Below are positions 1 to 9,640 of a DNA stretch of 64,000 bases, piece after piece (the stretch's first letter is position 1; each line of letters opens with the position of its first letter). The position numbers and the translations under genes were made by a program. Source of the DNA: Hyaloscypha bicolor E (lineage: Eukaryota; Ascomycota; Leotiomycetes; Helotiales; Hyaloscyphaceae); NCBI RefSeq assembly GCF_002865645.1, contig NW_020194684.1, positions 2,547,030 to 2,611,029 of the forward strand, written 5' to 3'. The notes beneath the pieces are model-generated. The model saw only the letters and a program-made list of their open reading frames with translations. It did no database searches and had not been told where the DNA came from.

Positions 1-1
1 C

Positions 2-2380
2 GTGAGCCGCTTGTCAGGCGCTTTCTCTCGAAGCTGCTGCTCTGGCATGCCTCAGGTCATTTACTACCACCCGGGAGCTGGAACCGAGACGTCAAAATTT
101 GCCCAGCTCCTGGGTGGGGCGTTTGGGTATGGAGTTCCACAGGTAAGTGAGAGCTAGTCTTTGTCAAGACATACGCTTGGTGTCGAATTCATCCGTTTCG
201 TTTCCCAGGACATTGCCGAGACTTACCGCTTCATCTGCGACAACTACCGCCCCTACGACGAGCTTTTCCTCATTGGCTTCTCACGTGGCGCCTTCACAGC
301 TCGCTCCATTGCCGGCATGGTGTGTTCTCTTGGCTTCCTCAACCGCGCTGGTATCGAGCAATTGCCTCACATATTTGGCGACTACTCGCACTGGTCGTCC
401 TGGACGAGCGAGTCCCATTTTAATCACCAGCTCCATCTGAGAGCCTTCACCCTTGAGAACATGGAAAAGAACGAAGAGATCGATGTACTCTGGAAGAACA
501 TAAAGGCCAAACAGAAGGTGAAAGAGGGTCATTCTCAGGAATCTGGCGTCCCCGGGCCTTCAAGCACCAGGAGTTCCTTGGAGCAGAATGATGCTCGCGC
601 TGAATTCGAGCCCACTTACACTCCTAGGAGTAAGAGTCAGTTGAAGGTAGAGCTCCAGAAGGACAAAGAGACTTTGTTTCAAAACATTGTGAAGGCAAAC
701 AGAACGAGTGGCACCGATGAGGCGGCTCAAGTGGCGAAGGTATACCGGGACATGTTGGCGAAGGTCGGTAACTCTAGGCTATGCCGCCCACCCAGATCGC
801 TCCCTTTCATAGGACTGATCAGTTGGCAGCACCAATTGGTAATGACATCGAAGCGTCGATCCGAGAGTCCCGAACCAAAACCTGGAGACTCGGCAAAGTC
901 GAGGATGAATTCCCAGCATTCTGTAGCCGAGAATGTCGACCAGCCCGGCGCCGCCGGCGGTCCAAAGAAAGGAAATGGCAACGAATTGGAAGAATTTCCG
1001 ATGGAGGGAAGGGTTCGGGCAATCGGTGAGTTCATTCGGGAATCTGCGGGTATCTCGGACTAACATGTACCGTTAACACTTTTCCTGTCAGGCGTTTGGG
1101 ATACAGTGGGAAGCCTCGGTATACCGAAAACTGCTCTAAGTCGCAGTACCCGTCGAGCACGCGAGGCAAGTTGGTGGGAACATCTCCCGAGGAACACCCT
1201 AGTCTAATAATCCAGTACTAGATGCAGTTGGAAAGCTTGTACGTCCACCCCAGGGTGGATTACGCCTTCCACGCAGTCGCGCTTGACGAATGGCGCACCG
1301 CCTTTCGCCCGACTATGTGGGGGAAGAGGAACAACGGCCACACGAATCTGCGTCAGGTCTGGTTCCCCGGAAATCATGGCAATGTTGGCGGGGGGTGGGA
1401 GGACCAGCAAATTGCTACAATCGCCCTTGCATGTACGGTGTACCCCATGGCCCCTGTTTCAGAGCTTCCAAAACCAACAGGAGCTAACGGGAGAAACACT
1501 AGGGATGGCGGACCAACTGACACCGCTCGGAGTCGAGTTCAGCAGGCAGGAAATGGAGCGCATCTTCTCGTCCGTCAATCCCGGCGTCCAGGTTCGGGAA
1601 TGGGGCATGGGACGTATTTACAACCCACACGGCGTTACCACCTACTTTGATCGGGTCTTCAATCTGATGGCAAAGCCTTGTCGCAAACTCAAGGGAATAA
1701 AAAAGGACAAGAATCCGCGGGAACCGGGCAGGTACTATGACGAAGACAATGCTCACCTTCGCACTCGTCTTCCGGAGACGAACGAGCTCGTCCATCCTTC
1801 AGTTCGAATCCGTTACCTCTACGGCGGTCCCGGCCTCGATGGTAAGGGCGTTTGGAGTTGTGGAGCTTTGATCGGGGAAGGCTGCTACAGTCTCCAGTCC
1901 GACCCGAATTCGATCCATCCCCGTCAAGGTCGGCAGCTGAACCAGAGCAAGAGTGAATATCAGTGTGTTGTCGGCGTGGCTATTCCATACTACGGAAAGC
2001 CGCCCGAGCCCAACAAGAGACCCAGTGATAAGGACAAGGACCGGAGGTTGGTCCGCGTTGAGCAGCCGAACTGGTTCAAGTCGTTCGAAAACGCGATTAA
2101 CAACCTTCTTCCTCCACCAGAACGTCGTTGGTTCTGGTCACCTGAGTTTGATGGCGGGGAGATATTAGAGGAGGAGCATTTGGGTATATGGGAGCAAAAG
2201 TTTATTCACATCAACGACAAGCTCAAGGAGCGGGCGGTCGTTGATGGGGTCGGAACCGGGGCGGGAAGCGGGGATGGCGCTTCCCGGTATACATTGAGAG
2301 GGGGTTCTGGGCTGCCCGAGGGTTGCTCAGAGTACAGACTCCTCGATGTCAACAGATGGGAAAATTGGACTCCAGCGTGA
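2..2380 (+). CDS. DUF2235 domain hydrolase (5' end outside window)
   Basis: Exons 2-142, 209-1025, 1092-1165, 1222-1432 and 1503-2380 join in one frame. The upstream start lies outside the window. The nucleophile-elbow motif GFSRGA (Ser codon at 281) and the later GVWDTVGSLG, YAFHAVALDE and WFPGNHGNVGGG blocks are the hallmarks of DUF2235, the alpha/beta-hydrolase fold shared with bacterial type VI phospholipase effectors. Fungal members are common, but their substrate is unknown. A charged, low-complexity insert (about 500-1020) sits between the elbow and the GVWD block. The C-terminal half is conserved-looking and ends in a tail rich in Gly, Arg and Trp. The third intron (1166-1221) uses a GC donor (GAG/GCAAGT); no GT donor gives the right phase. 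The intron at 1433-1502 rebuilds a Trp codon. I am confident of the family and less so of the exact ends of the disordered insert. Confidence 0.85.
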
Positions 2381-2589
2381 TATTGATTGAGGAAGATATA
2401 GTTTGTCATTATTATATTATACTTTCCAATCTTCAAGTACTTCCTATTTTTGCTCCAGCGCGGTCCCTCAGCAGCGGGGCCGCAACGTTTCGGGGCCGGC
2501 AGGCGTGGCTGGGTGGGCACGGACGCGCCAAACCGCGAAGCACACAACCCGCGTGCGAAACACCATTTAAAATGCGATTTTTTTTTAGC

Positions 2590-2930
2590 AAGGTCCACCA
2601 AAACGCGTTTCGCAAGAAATACGATTTTACTACCTATTAATTATACTATAATCTTTACTTTAAATTATTATTTCTCTTAATAATTTAATAGGGCATAAAT
2701 CCCTATTACTTTAAATTATTATTTCTCTTAATAATTTAATAGGGCATAAATCCCTATTACTTTAATGGAGTTAATAATTTAATTATAAAACTCAAAATAA
2801 CTAGTTTATTAATTATGAAATTCAAAAGAATAATTTATATAAATCTAATTTTTTAATATATTAAATATAATAAGGCATATAGAATTTCAAGCATTAATAT
2901 GGTGGACAACTTCAAATCGCCTCCGCGTCG
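2590..2930. repeat. AT-rich, RIP-like island
   Basis: About 340 bases are composed almost entirely of A and T, dominated by TTAATT/TAAAT words, with sharp edges against normal-GC DNA on both sides. Such islands in ascomycetes are usually remnants of transposons degraded by repeat-induced point mutation. No open frame survives, so the source element cannot be named. Confidence 0.6.
2655..2765. repeat. 51-bp tandem duplication
   Basis: Two identical 51-base units lie at 2655-2705 and 2706-2756, followed by about 9 bases of a third before the match ends. Each unit contains TAATAGGGCATAAATCCCTA, itself partly palindromic around GGGCATAAATCCC. It lies inside the AT-rich island. Exact identity in such degraded DNA suggests a recent duplication. 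Confidence 0.9.
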
Positions 2931-3700
2931 TTAAACACTAGTTAGATCAATCGCAACTTCTGCTTTGGAGAGCTCCCTTGGGCGCTCTTGAGCATCGCCG
3001 GCTCCAGTCATACCAGTCTACCAACGTTTCACTATAGGGTAATTTCTCCCTCACTGATCAAAATTCTCGAGTATCCTCCACGAACGCCTTCCATCTCATC
3101 AGATCGGCATCGTAGCCTCAGTTTCAACAACGATCCAGCTAGCTGCAATGGTTTCGAATTCCAGAGAGAGTATTTCAACGCCTCAACAACTCAAGCGCTC
3201 TGCTACTTCCGTATACTAGACATCATATTCAACGCGAGTTTGTGTATGATATGGTGGCACGGGGCATCGAGAAACAGAATGACGTATTCGTCAGCAATAA
3301 GGATCGATTTGAATGGCAAACACTATGTGGGAGAGATTTCGTGCAACTCAGGGATGTTCGGGTAGCACACTAGTGAATGAGCGTTCCCGAAGCTATTCCA
3401 AGCACATTGTGATGTTCGCATTTGCAAAAAAGAATTGTAAATCTATCGTATGTTTTCAATAAGTTCAACGATATACCACCCCATGTGACGGCACGGACTG
3501 GCCATTCTTGCTTCCAACCGCGCATTTTCAGGACTCTAGTCAGAATATCTTTCGGATTCCGCAACACCATTCACTGGGAGCAACTTGCCATTGATGAGCT
3601 TGATGTCGATTATGATGTCTTTCCATTGGATCAGCAACGTCAACCACTTCTTTCCAAAAGCTTCTATGATGCCTATCGCAGGTTCGCAGTCAGTATCATT

Positions 3701-4345
3701 TCAGCTCTTGATACACTTCTTGAGTAACTCACTGTCAGCTTCTGGAACATCATAATAATAGTCGAGGACCAAGGTCCAGAGCAAGATATCATGGACGGTG
3801 TATCTTATATCCTCAATGTTGTTGGCGTCCTTAATCTTGGTCTCTCGAAACCGACTATGAAGCTTCCATATTTCCTGCCATTCCTTAAAGTCATCGATAT
3901 CCATGTCTTTCTCCTCCATGCCCAAAAGTACGAGTTCGTTCAGTCTCTCCCAGGGGTAGTCTCCACCTAGAAGACGGTTATAGTGAAAGAAGCATTCGTC
4001 GTCTGAAAGTTCCATTACTTCGGCGAGGTCGGGCCAGTCTTCGTCTATTGCTGGTGCGTCAGCATTCGGGGAGGCTGAATTAGTATCGTTCAATACTTGA
4101 TTGCTCTGCTGAGGGGCAGTCTCGCTGGTAGCCTCTTCACTAGCATAATGATTTGGGAACGGAAAAGCTTCGTATTTATAGTCTCTCTTTAAGAGATGGC
4201 TAATGTCACGAGGATTTTTCGGTTCTTCTTCTAACTCTGACTCTGGAGCACCATCTTTCACGAGGAAAAAGCCCAGTCCCTGGAAAATGAATGGAAATGT
4301 CCTTTCTTTGATATTTATTTCCCTAGCGTCCGTGTTTGGTTCCAT
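3701..4345 (-). CDS. Acidic fungal protein of unknown function
   Basis: Single-exon frame of 214 residues, start ATG at 4345 (MEPNTDAR). The codon triplets upstream in this frame offer only a TTG. The protein is strongly acidic, with a middle linker rich in Ser, Ala and Glu (residues 65-105) and a more ordered Trp/Tyr-rich C-terminal half containing WPDLAEVMELSDDE, DYPWERLNELVLLG and DILLWTLVLDYYYDV. I recognise no family. The C-terminal pattern of amphipathic helices suggests a small helical domain. Codon use and length make a real gene likely. Confidence 0.6.
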   Translation of the reverse strand: MEPNTDAREINIKERTFPFIFQGLGFFLVKDGAPESELEEEPKNPRDISHLLKRDYKYEAFPFPNHYASEEATSETAPQQSNQVLNDTNSASPNADAPAIDEDWPDLAEVMELSDDECFFHYNRLLGGDYPWERLNELVLLGMEEKDMDIDDFKEWQEIWKLHSRFRETKIKDANNIEDIRYTVHDILLWTLVLDYYYDVPEADSELLKKCIKS

Positions 4346-4828
4346 GTTCAAAGTGCGTTATGCCTTTCGATATTGTCCTATCGCGTTGATTGGGAGATGT
4401 TTTGAGGTGCAGTTGAACAAGAAGTCTGGGTGGGAGTGTGGGTTTTTTATATTAGATTCTGCTGAGGGCATAAAAGCTAGCAGCATAATGCATTATATTT
4501 TCTGTGAATGGCTTCTTTATTATGAATGATGAAACTTACTCGCTCAGTCCTTCTCTCTTCGATTGTATCAAGTGAATTCCTGGAACCGAATTCAATATTA
4601 CTCTCGGAAGGGAAAGTCAAAGGACAGGACCACCTCCAGTCACCAAGTTATGGCTACGAATGAGTCACAAACGGCTGAAACTCGCTTGTTATTCACAGTC
4701 TCGGCTTTTGAGTTTACTAGAACAAGTGAAGAATCAAGATACATTCAGGCATAAGAACTCGCGTCTCCACCATCGAGATCCTACTTCGCTCAGTATCCTC
4801 GCACACTTGCTAATGTCCTCAACCAGAG
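4346..4828. other. Intergenic between divergent unknown genes
   Basis: Presumed shared upstream region of the two unknown genes on either side. Short open stretches exist (for example 4660-4848) but are low in coding character. I see no repeats or RNA genes. Confidence 0.4.
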
Positions 4829-5968
4829 ATGTCCAACTGGAACAATAAATATGGAACAGGGGGCAGATCCCCCACTACCTCGAGTAACGCAGACGGTTTT
4901 ACTGGTTTCAAAGACCTGGGACCACGAGATACAGCTCGACATATCCACAGGTTTGACAACATAAATCTCTCGCCAACACCAGGACCTACTGAAACAAGTC
5001 CACTGGAATCATGGATCAATGAATATGACAGTGGGAAAGCTGCGAGCGGCCGCGGTACTCCATCCGTTACATCTGCCTATTCACGATTGACTTTCGTAGC
5101 AGCCGTGGCTCCGCCGACTTCGGGAACGGCAAGTCCATCGAAATCACCTGGATATGATCTACCAGTTTCGGCAATAAACCAGACGATCTCTCCGAAGGCT
5201 TCTCAACAAGATATTGCAAGTCCATCTTCGTACAAGCAACCGAGATATAGGCCGCTGCTTTCAAGATTCAAAACACCTCCAGGACCCACTTCACCCAATC
5301 CATCAACAAATGTGGGTGCCGATCCAAGCTCAAACTCGGCGTCCTACATCTCTGATAGAGATAACCTAAAGTCTTCAAACTTCACAGGCCCTATGCGATC
5401 TGAACCTGCTCCACCTCGTACAGCTTTCACCAATGCCGTCGACCCAGGGCCAACTAACTCGGATGCGTTCCCTGGCTATTCAACTAGAGTATTCAAAAAT
5501 CTAACATTAAGGCCAATTCCACAACTCAAATTCCCGAGCCAACCTCCCTCGCTCCCAGTCAACTCTTGGGACTCAGCATCGTTGACGCGGTACTGGACCC
5601 AAGACCTAGTCCGGACCGCCATCTTGCGAATCATGGGTGAGCTCAACCTCGATTTCTACGAAGACAACTACAGATTCTTTGACTTCGACGGCAGTCCACA
5701 GGTAGTTGAGAAGTTATGGCAAGAAACCATGCTAGTTTATACACAGTTTATCAACTCGTACGTATACGGTTTGGATATATTGACACTTATCGCGATGCAT
5801 GAGAGCGCCTTGAATGGCGGTCCGCTGGCAAACATCAATGCCGTGTTGGCGGACATGATTTGCTTCTTCGCGGCTGGAAAAATTGGTATGGAGAAGAGAG
5901 CTGAGGATATGGCGCAGGCTCTTATATCTGGAGGTAAATTCCCAGCTTGGTTGGAGGGAAGTGTCTGA
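4829..5968 (+). CDS. Fungal protein of unknown function, disordered N-terminus
   Basis: Intronless frame of 379 residues starting at ATG 4829 (MSNWNNKY). Residues 1-240 are rich in Ser, Pro, Thr and Asn and look disordered, with repeated SP/TSP sites that could be phosphorylated. From about residue 248 (SWDSASLTRYWTQDLVRTAI) the sequence becomes compact and helical, with LNLDFYEDNYRFFDFDG, TQFINSYVYGLDILTLIAMHES and a final helix ending at WLEGSV. No domain is recognised. The layout of a long disordered tail plus a small helical module suggests an adaptor or regulator, but that is inference. A further unsupported ORF follows at 6006-6200. Confidence 0.65.
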   Translation: MSNWNNKYGTGGRSPTTSSNADGFTGFKDLGPRDTARHIHRFDNINLSPTPGPTETSPLESWINEYDSGKAASGRGTPSVTSAYSRLTFVAAVAPPTSGTASPSKSPGYDLPVSAINQTISPKASQQDIASPSSYKQPRYRPLLSRFKTPPGPTSPNPSTNVGADPSSNSASYISDRDNLKSSNFTGPMRSEPAPPRTAFTNAVDPGPTNSDAFPGYSTRVFKNLTLRPIPQLKFPSQPPSLPVNSWDSASLTRYWTQDLVRTAILRIMGELNLDFYEDNYRFFDFDGSPQVVEKLWQETMLVYTQFINSYVYGLDILTLIAMHESALNGGPLANINAVLADMICFFAAGKIGMEKRAEDMAQALISGGKFPAWLEGSV

Positions 5969-6480
5969 GAAGCTAATGCTTGAACTACAGGTGAAATAGT
6001 TTGTTTTGTCAGCCGTAGGTGTGCTGAGAATGGATTGGAGTATCCTGGTGGGATTGGGAGAACCGAGGATAGAGTCATGCAGGCTTGCATTCAGGGGACT
6101 TTCCGGAGTGGTTGATGAATGCATGGAGGCACCGACTGAAAGTGATGCGTGGGTTTACTTAAATGCGAGGATCATTGATGATGCATGCGGGGCTTTGTAG
6201 TTTTAAATTAAATTAATACTCTTTACTAGAAGACATCCACGAAATCAACATAATGGAAGCCAAGTGACCATGTGATTCAAAATGTATCAGCAAACCGACA
6301 GTTCTGAAATTAAAAGCGGACGCGATTCATCTATGCTCCTTATAAATCATACAACTTTGTAGAACTCTTTCCATCTCATTTTCCTTGAACAGATCTCTTC
6401 TGTGAAGACAACTCAGGAAACAAAATACAAAGGCAGAGACGCAATAATACCACTGCAAGCAGTCACTCGTCTCCTCTAGA
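5969..6480. other. Intergenic
   Basis: About 510 bases of 3' flank and the upstream region of the next small gene. A short ORF at 6006-6200 begins just after the preceding stop but has no supporting features. Nothing else is recognised. Confidence 0.4.
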
Positions 6481-6934
6481 ATGGAAAAACCAGATCACAA
6501 AACTACCAGACAAGTGATCTTCGAAGAGAAAGAGTTCCTTCAAGTAGCATTCATCGTCGGCGTCGCACGTAAGCGTAACCATTTTCCTTCCCCATCCTCC
6601 CACCCAAGAAATTCTCCCTTCACTCACAAACCGCTGACTCGTCTTACTTCAAGATGGAAGAGGGATGCTCAAAGAGCCTATCATAACGCGTTGGAAGACT
6701 TTTCTTAAATATTACGTGCCCGAAATATATAAAATCGACCGCTTCACATCGAGCCAATATAAGCTGGTTTTCGACCTCATCAAAGATATTGCGGAATTCG
6801 CCAAGAAGTATAAAGAGGCTGCGCCAGAGCATATTTTAGAGGCGGAGAAGGCAGCTCCGAAGGAGAGATGGAAGGCGCCGACGGGTCTTGAGAAGTGGAT
6901 CGACAAGACTTGGGATTTTGAGATTAGGTGGTGA
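6481..6934 (+). CDS. Small protein of unknown function (122 aa)
   Basis: Two exons, 6481-6568 and 6654-6931 plus stop. The 85-bp intron has donor GTAAGC and acceptor CAAG, and joins phase 1 to give VAHGRGMLKEP. The protein begins MEKPDHKTTRQ and is basic and helical, with aromatic motifs (WKTFLKYYVPEIYKIDRF, LEKWIDKTWDFEIRW) and a Lys/Ala/Glu-rich helix in the middle. I recognise no family. No signal peptide or membrane segment is seen. The in-frame splice and the dense aromatic conservation-like pattern support a real gene. Confidence 0.55.
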
Positions 6935-7392
6935 TGAGGGAGAGGCGTGAGGGGAACGACTTTGGGGATGGGGAGGCGCCGTTGAGCTGTAGCCTGGGTT
7001 GAGAAGAAAAGTTCTTTCGTAAGAAATGCTTAGCCATAGAAATGGAAATTGTGCGAGCCAGCTAAAGACAATGTGTGACAATTCATGCACACCCTTTCGA
7101 CCCCTTCCGCTCATATTTTCGGGCAGTGAGGTTCGTTGCCCTCGTCTTCGGCTTCAAGTTTCGTTAAGGCATAAAGCAACGCACTCGCATGTAGTCTGCT
7201 GCGAGGAATCTAGTTTCTCTACATCTAGGTACCATTCGCTCAGGCGTCAATACCGAGAATTATCCCGTGTGCTGTACAATGCGTGCTCGGGCTCTCCCAC
7301 CAAACCTCTTGTTCACACCGCTGAATCTGAGCTCCTTTGCACATCACGCGGATACATCGCACTCTTCGATTCCATCCAGGCTGATTTTCCCA
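6935..7392. other. Intergenic
   Basis: Region between the small gene and the hydrolase pseudogene. Short ORFs on both strands have no recognisable content. It may include the old promoter of the pseudogene. Confidence 0.4.
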
Positions 7393-8358
7393 ATGGCGAT
7401 ATCAATTAATGGCCACAATCTCTTCCTTTCGGCCATCGGGCCGGATCGCATCCCAGGAACACCACTTGTGATTCTAGTGTCTGACATTGGAGGCTCATCA
7501 TCGCCATGGCCGTTGGTAATCTGGCACCTCTCACCCTTCGTTCGAATTTACATCCACGATCGTGCTGGTTTTGGAAAGTCTGAAGTCAACCCTCTGGCCA
7601 ACAATCGCAGACCGAAAACTTATGCTGAGAAGGCAGCAGAGGATCTGGATAAACTGCTTCAGAAGGTAGGTGTTGAAGATCCATTCATTCTAGTACCAAT
7701 GTTTTGGGGGGGGACTTGTTGCCAGAGAATTCTTGGAGCAGAGGAAAGAAGTCGTCGTTGGCATGGTGTTGATCGAATGCGTCCAGGAAAGGATGAATAA
7801 GAACAATCCAATTGATGCTCCGAATACGATGGCGTTCTTAAAGAGGACTCAACTTCTTTGAAATCGTCAGATTGCACAAGAGGCAGAGATTGGCCCTGGC
7901 AGAATGGCAAGGTTGTGAGACTTTGATCCTGACAGCAAGCAATGCTAAATCATGGCGCAGGCACAAATACTTGAAATGGCAGAAAATGGCACATAAATGG
8001 CTATTGAACGCTTCGCATGGCGCTCACGGAACGGAAACTTGGCAAGAAGAATCAGTTTGAGAAACAAATTCTCGCCAACACACCCGCCAGGTTCATCAAA
8101 GGCAACGCGGCTCGAGAGTATCAACAGGTATATAACGCTAGTATGGCAGTAGGTAACGGCACAGAGGGGCGGCGGGCGATAGTTTTGAAGGTGCTTGAAA
8201 GAATGCCAGAAAAGGAAAACATGTTACAGCGTGAACTGAAATTGCCATCGGTCTCTCGCTTCGTGCAATGAGAGAAACTTGGTCACTTGGTCTTTTTGGA
8301 GGAGCCAAAAGCAATCGCTGCGGAGGCGCAATGGGTTTTGGAGACTTCCATGCAATAG
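7393..8358 (+). pseudogene. Alpha/beta-hydrolase, frameshifted and stopped
   Basis: The first frame (ATG 7393, or GTG/ATG slightly upstream) reads as an alpha/beta-hydrolase: IPGTPLVILVSDIGG, then YIHDRAGFGKSE, then DPFILVPMFWGG where family members carry the nucleophile elbow. At an 8-G run (7706-7713) the frame is lost; one base fewer restores WGGLVAREFLEQRKEVVVGMVLIE. Homology then hops to a second frame near 7872-8060 (LAEWQG...KYLKWQK) and a third from 8017 (KQILANTPARFIKGNAAREY...). That frame has TGA at 8269 followed by GHLVFLEEPKAIAAEAQWVLE, which carries the expected catalytic His, and TAG at 8356. The elbow Ser is also not recoverable as a normal GxSxG. Several independent lesions argue for a dead gene, not a single sequencing error. 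Confidence 0.8.
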
Positions 8359-8541
8359 AAACGACAAAGGCGGAGTGTTTGGGCACAGGGGTCGAAGAAA
8401 GCAATGGCAATATTCCAGCTGGGTCGAATTAAGAACCCGGAGACATTCTTGAAGATCCAGGACCTAGTCCTCCGTAAACATTCATACATTGGAGAAGGCA
8501 TCTATCCTTGGTTCGTCTTAATATACACATCAGGTCCAAAT

Positions 8542-9432
8542 CTAGTCCATCTTTCCACCGGTCAACTCCTCCGCAATCTTCTTCATTCTCTGCCCTGTAA
8601 TTTGAGCAGGGCCAGAATGGAAGCTCACTGCTTTCTTCTCCGTCTTGTTGATCGACGCCAACATGTCCTGAATACTGAGTGGGGCCGCTCTGTCCCATAT
8701 GTTGTCAGATTCGCCTTCACGTGGTTCCTTGAATATCTCCTCGATCTTCGCGTCTAATTGCTCTTCGGTCGTGATGAATGATCGAGCCTGCATATACAGT
8801 GTGTGTAAAGCGTTCTTCCGTTGTTCCTCCCTGGCAGCTTCCTTGGCTTGAACCCGAGCAGATTTCTCCGCTACCCGAGTTTCACGATTCGGATCTGGAA
8901 TAGGACCTGACTGGAGAATTCGATTGGCTTCTTTGATCGTGGGGTCTGTCAACCGTTCATCCTCTCGCTGAGGTGCACGAAGTCGTCTGTTCCGGTCCTC
9001 TTGCTTAATTTTGCTTCGAACAGCAACCGCCCCATCATGATCCTTCTTCCTCTTGTATAATTCAACCAGACCTTCCCGCAGATTCGTCCTCCTCGAAGCA
9101 GCCATTCGCCGTTTCCATGCTACATATTCGTTCGTAGGTTCGCGTTGCTCCTTTGGCTCCTTCGTGAGGGCATCCAAGTACTTTTTGGATGTCTTTCGGA
9201 GAGCTCGTGCGGGGAAAAGATTTCGAGGAGGGGGAAGTGTTCCTTTGATATCGAGTTTCTGGCGGGCTTGAGGTTGAGGTGTAGTTGGAACTTCGATAAA
9301 CTTTGGGCTCACGGGGCTAATTGCTGTAAGGGGGCTGCTCGTGGCGAATGATCTGTGAGCAATTGAGGTGATTGAGCATTGACATCGTGCCAATGAATTC
9401 AGGGACTTGGCTGATAGAGATGGCCCACGCAT
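8542..9432 (-). CDS. PET123: Mitochondrial small ribosomal subunit protein, PET123/mS26-like
   Basis: Intronless, 296 residues from ATG 9432; the GTG 15 bases upstream is not a credible fungal start. The N-terminus (MRGPSLSAKSLNSLARC...AHRSFATSS) is Arg/Ser-rich without acidic residues, a mitochondrial presequence with a likely cleavage near RSFATSS. The body is highly basic and helical: GTLPPPRNLFPARALRKTS, NEYVAWKRRMAASRRTNLREG, then long Glu/Arg/Lys-rich coiled coil and a C-terminal INKTEKKAVSF segment. This arrangement matches fungal Pet123 (mS26), a component of the 37S mitoribosomal subunit. Identification rests on remembered family pattern. It is divergent from NOG2 with only 208 bases between starts. 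Confidence 0.7.
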   Translation of the reverse strand: MRGPSLSAKSLNSLARCQCSITSIAHRSFATSSPLTAISPVSPKFIEVPTTPQPQARQKLDIKGTLPPPRNLFPARALRKTSKKYLDALTKEPKEQREPTNEYVAWKRRMAASRRTNLREGLVELYKRKKDHDGAVAVRSKIKQEDRNRRLRAPQREDERLTDPTIKEANRILQSGPIPDPNRETRVAEKSARVQAKEAAREEQRKNALHTLYMQARSFITTEEQLDAKIEEIFKEPREGESDNIWDRAAPLSIQDMLASINKTEKKAVSFHSGPAQITGQRMKKIAEELTGGKMD

Positions 9433-9640
9433 CGTTGCGGTTCGCACACAGAATTGGCGTGGTGCAGTTTGTTGAAGTTCAATGTCCCGAGGACGAACTT
9501 CAATTTTTAGCGTGAAGCTAAGGAGGTCAAGCCACAGAATTTAGCCTTAGCGTGTTTAGCCACATTCAGCCACACGAGAAGAAAATGTTGAAAAAACATT
9601 TCCCCACCAAGTTGCAATTTCAACCTTCACCAACGCAGCC
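9433..9640. promoter_or_regulatory. Compact divergent promoter, PET123-like / NOG2
   Basis: Only 208 bases separate the two start codons, so both 5' leaders and core promoters must lie here. TTTAGCCTTAGCGTG and TTTAGCCACATTCAGCCACA repeat a TTTAGCC/CAGCCACA theme (about 9480-9575). No TATA box is evident. Confidence 0.5.

Larger units (their letters stand above)
2381..3700. other. Intergenic, AT-rich island plus weak ORFs
   Basis: A GC-rich stretch (2450-2570) passes abruptly into an AT-rich island (2590-2930). From 2940 to 3727 the + strand has scattered open stretches, the best at 3422-3727 (ending near ALDTLLE). That one looks protein-like in composition but has no recognisable domain, and its last 27 bases overlap the convergent gene on the minus strand. 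I could not assemble a convincing spliced gene here. Confidence 0.4.

Noticed and set aside
2440..2590. GC-rich segment before the AT island as a transposon terminus
   Set aside because: No matching inverted or direct repeat found on the other side of the island.
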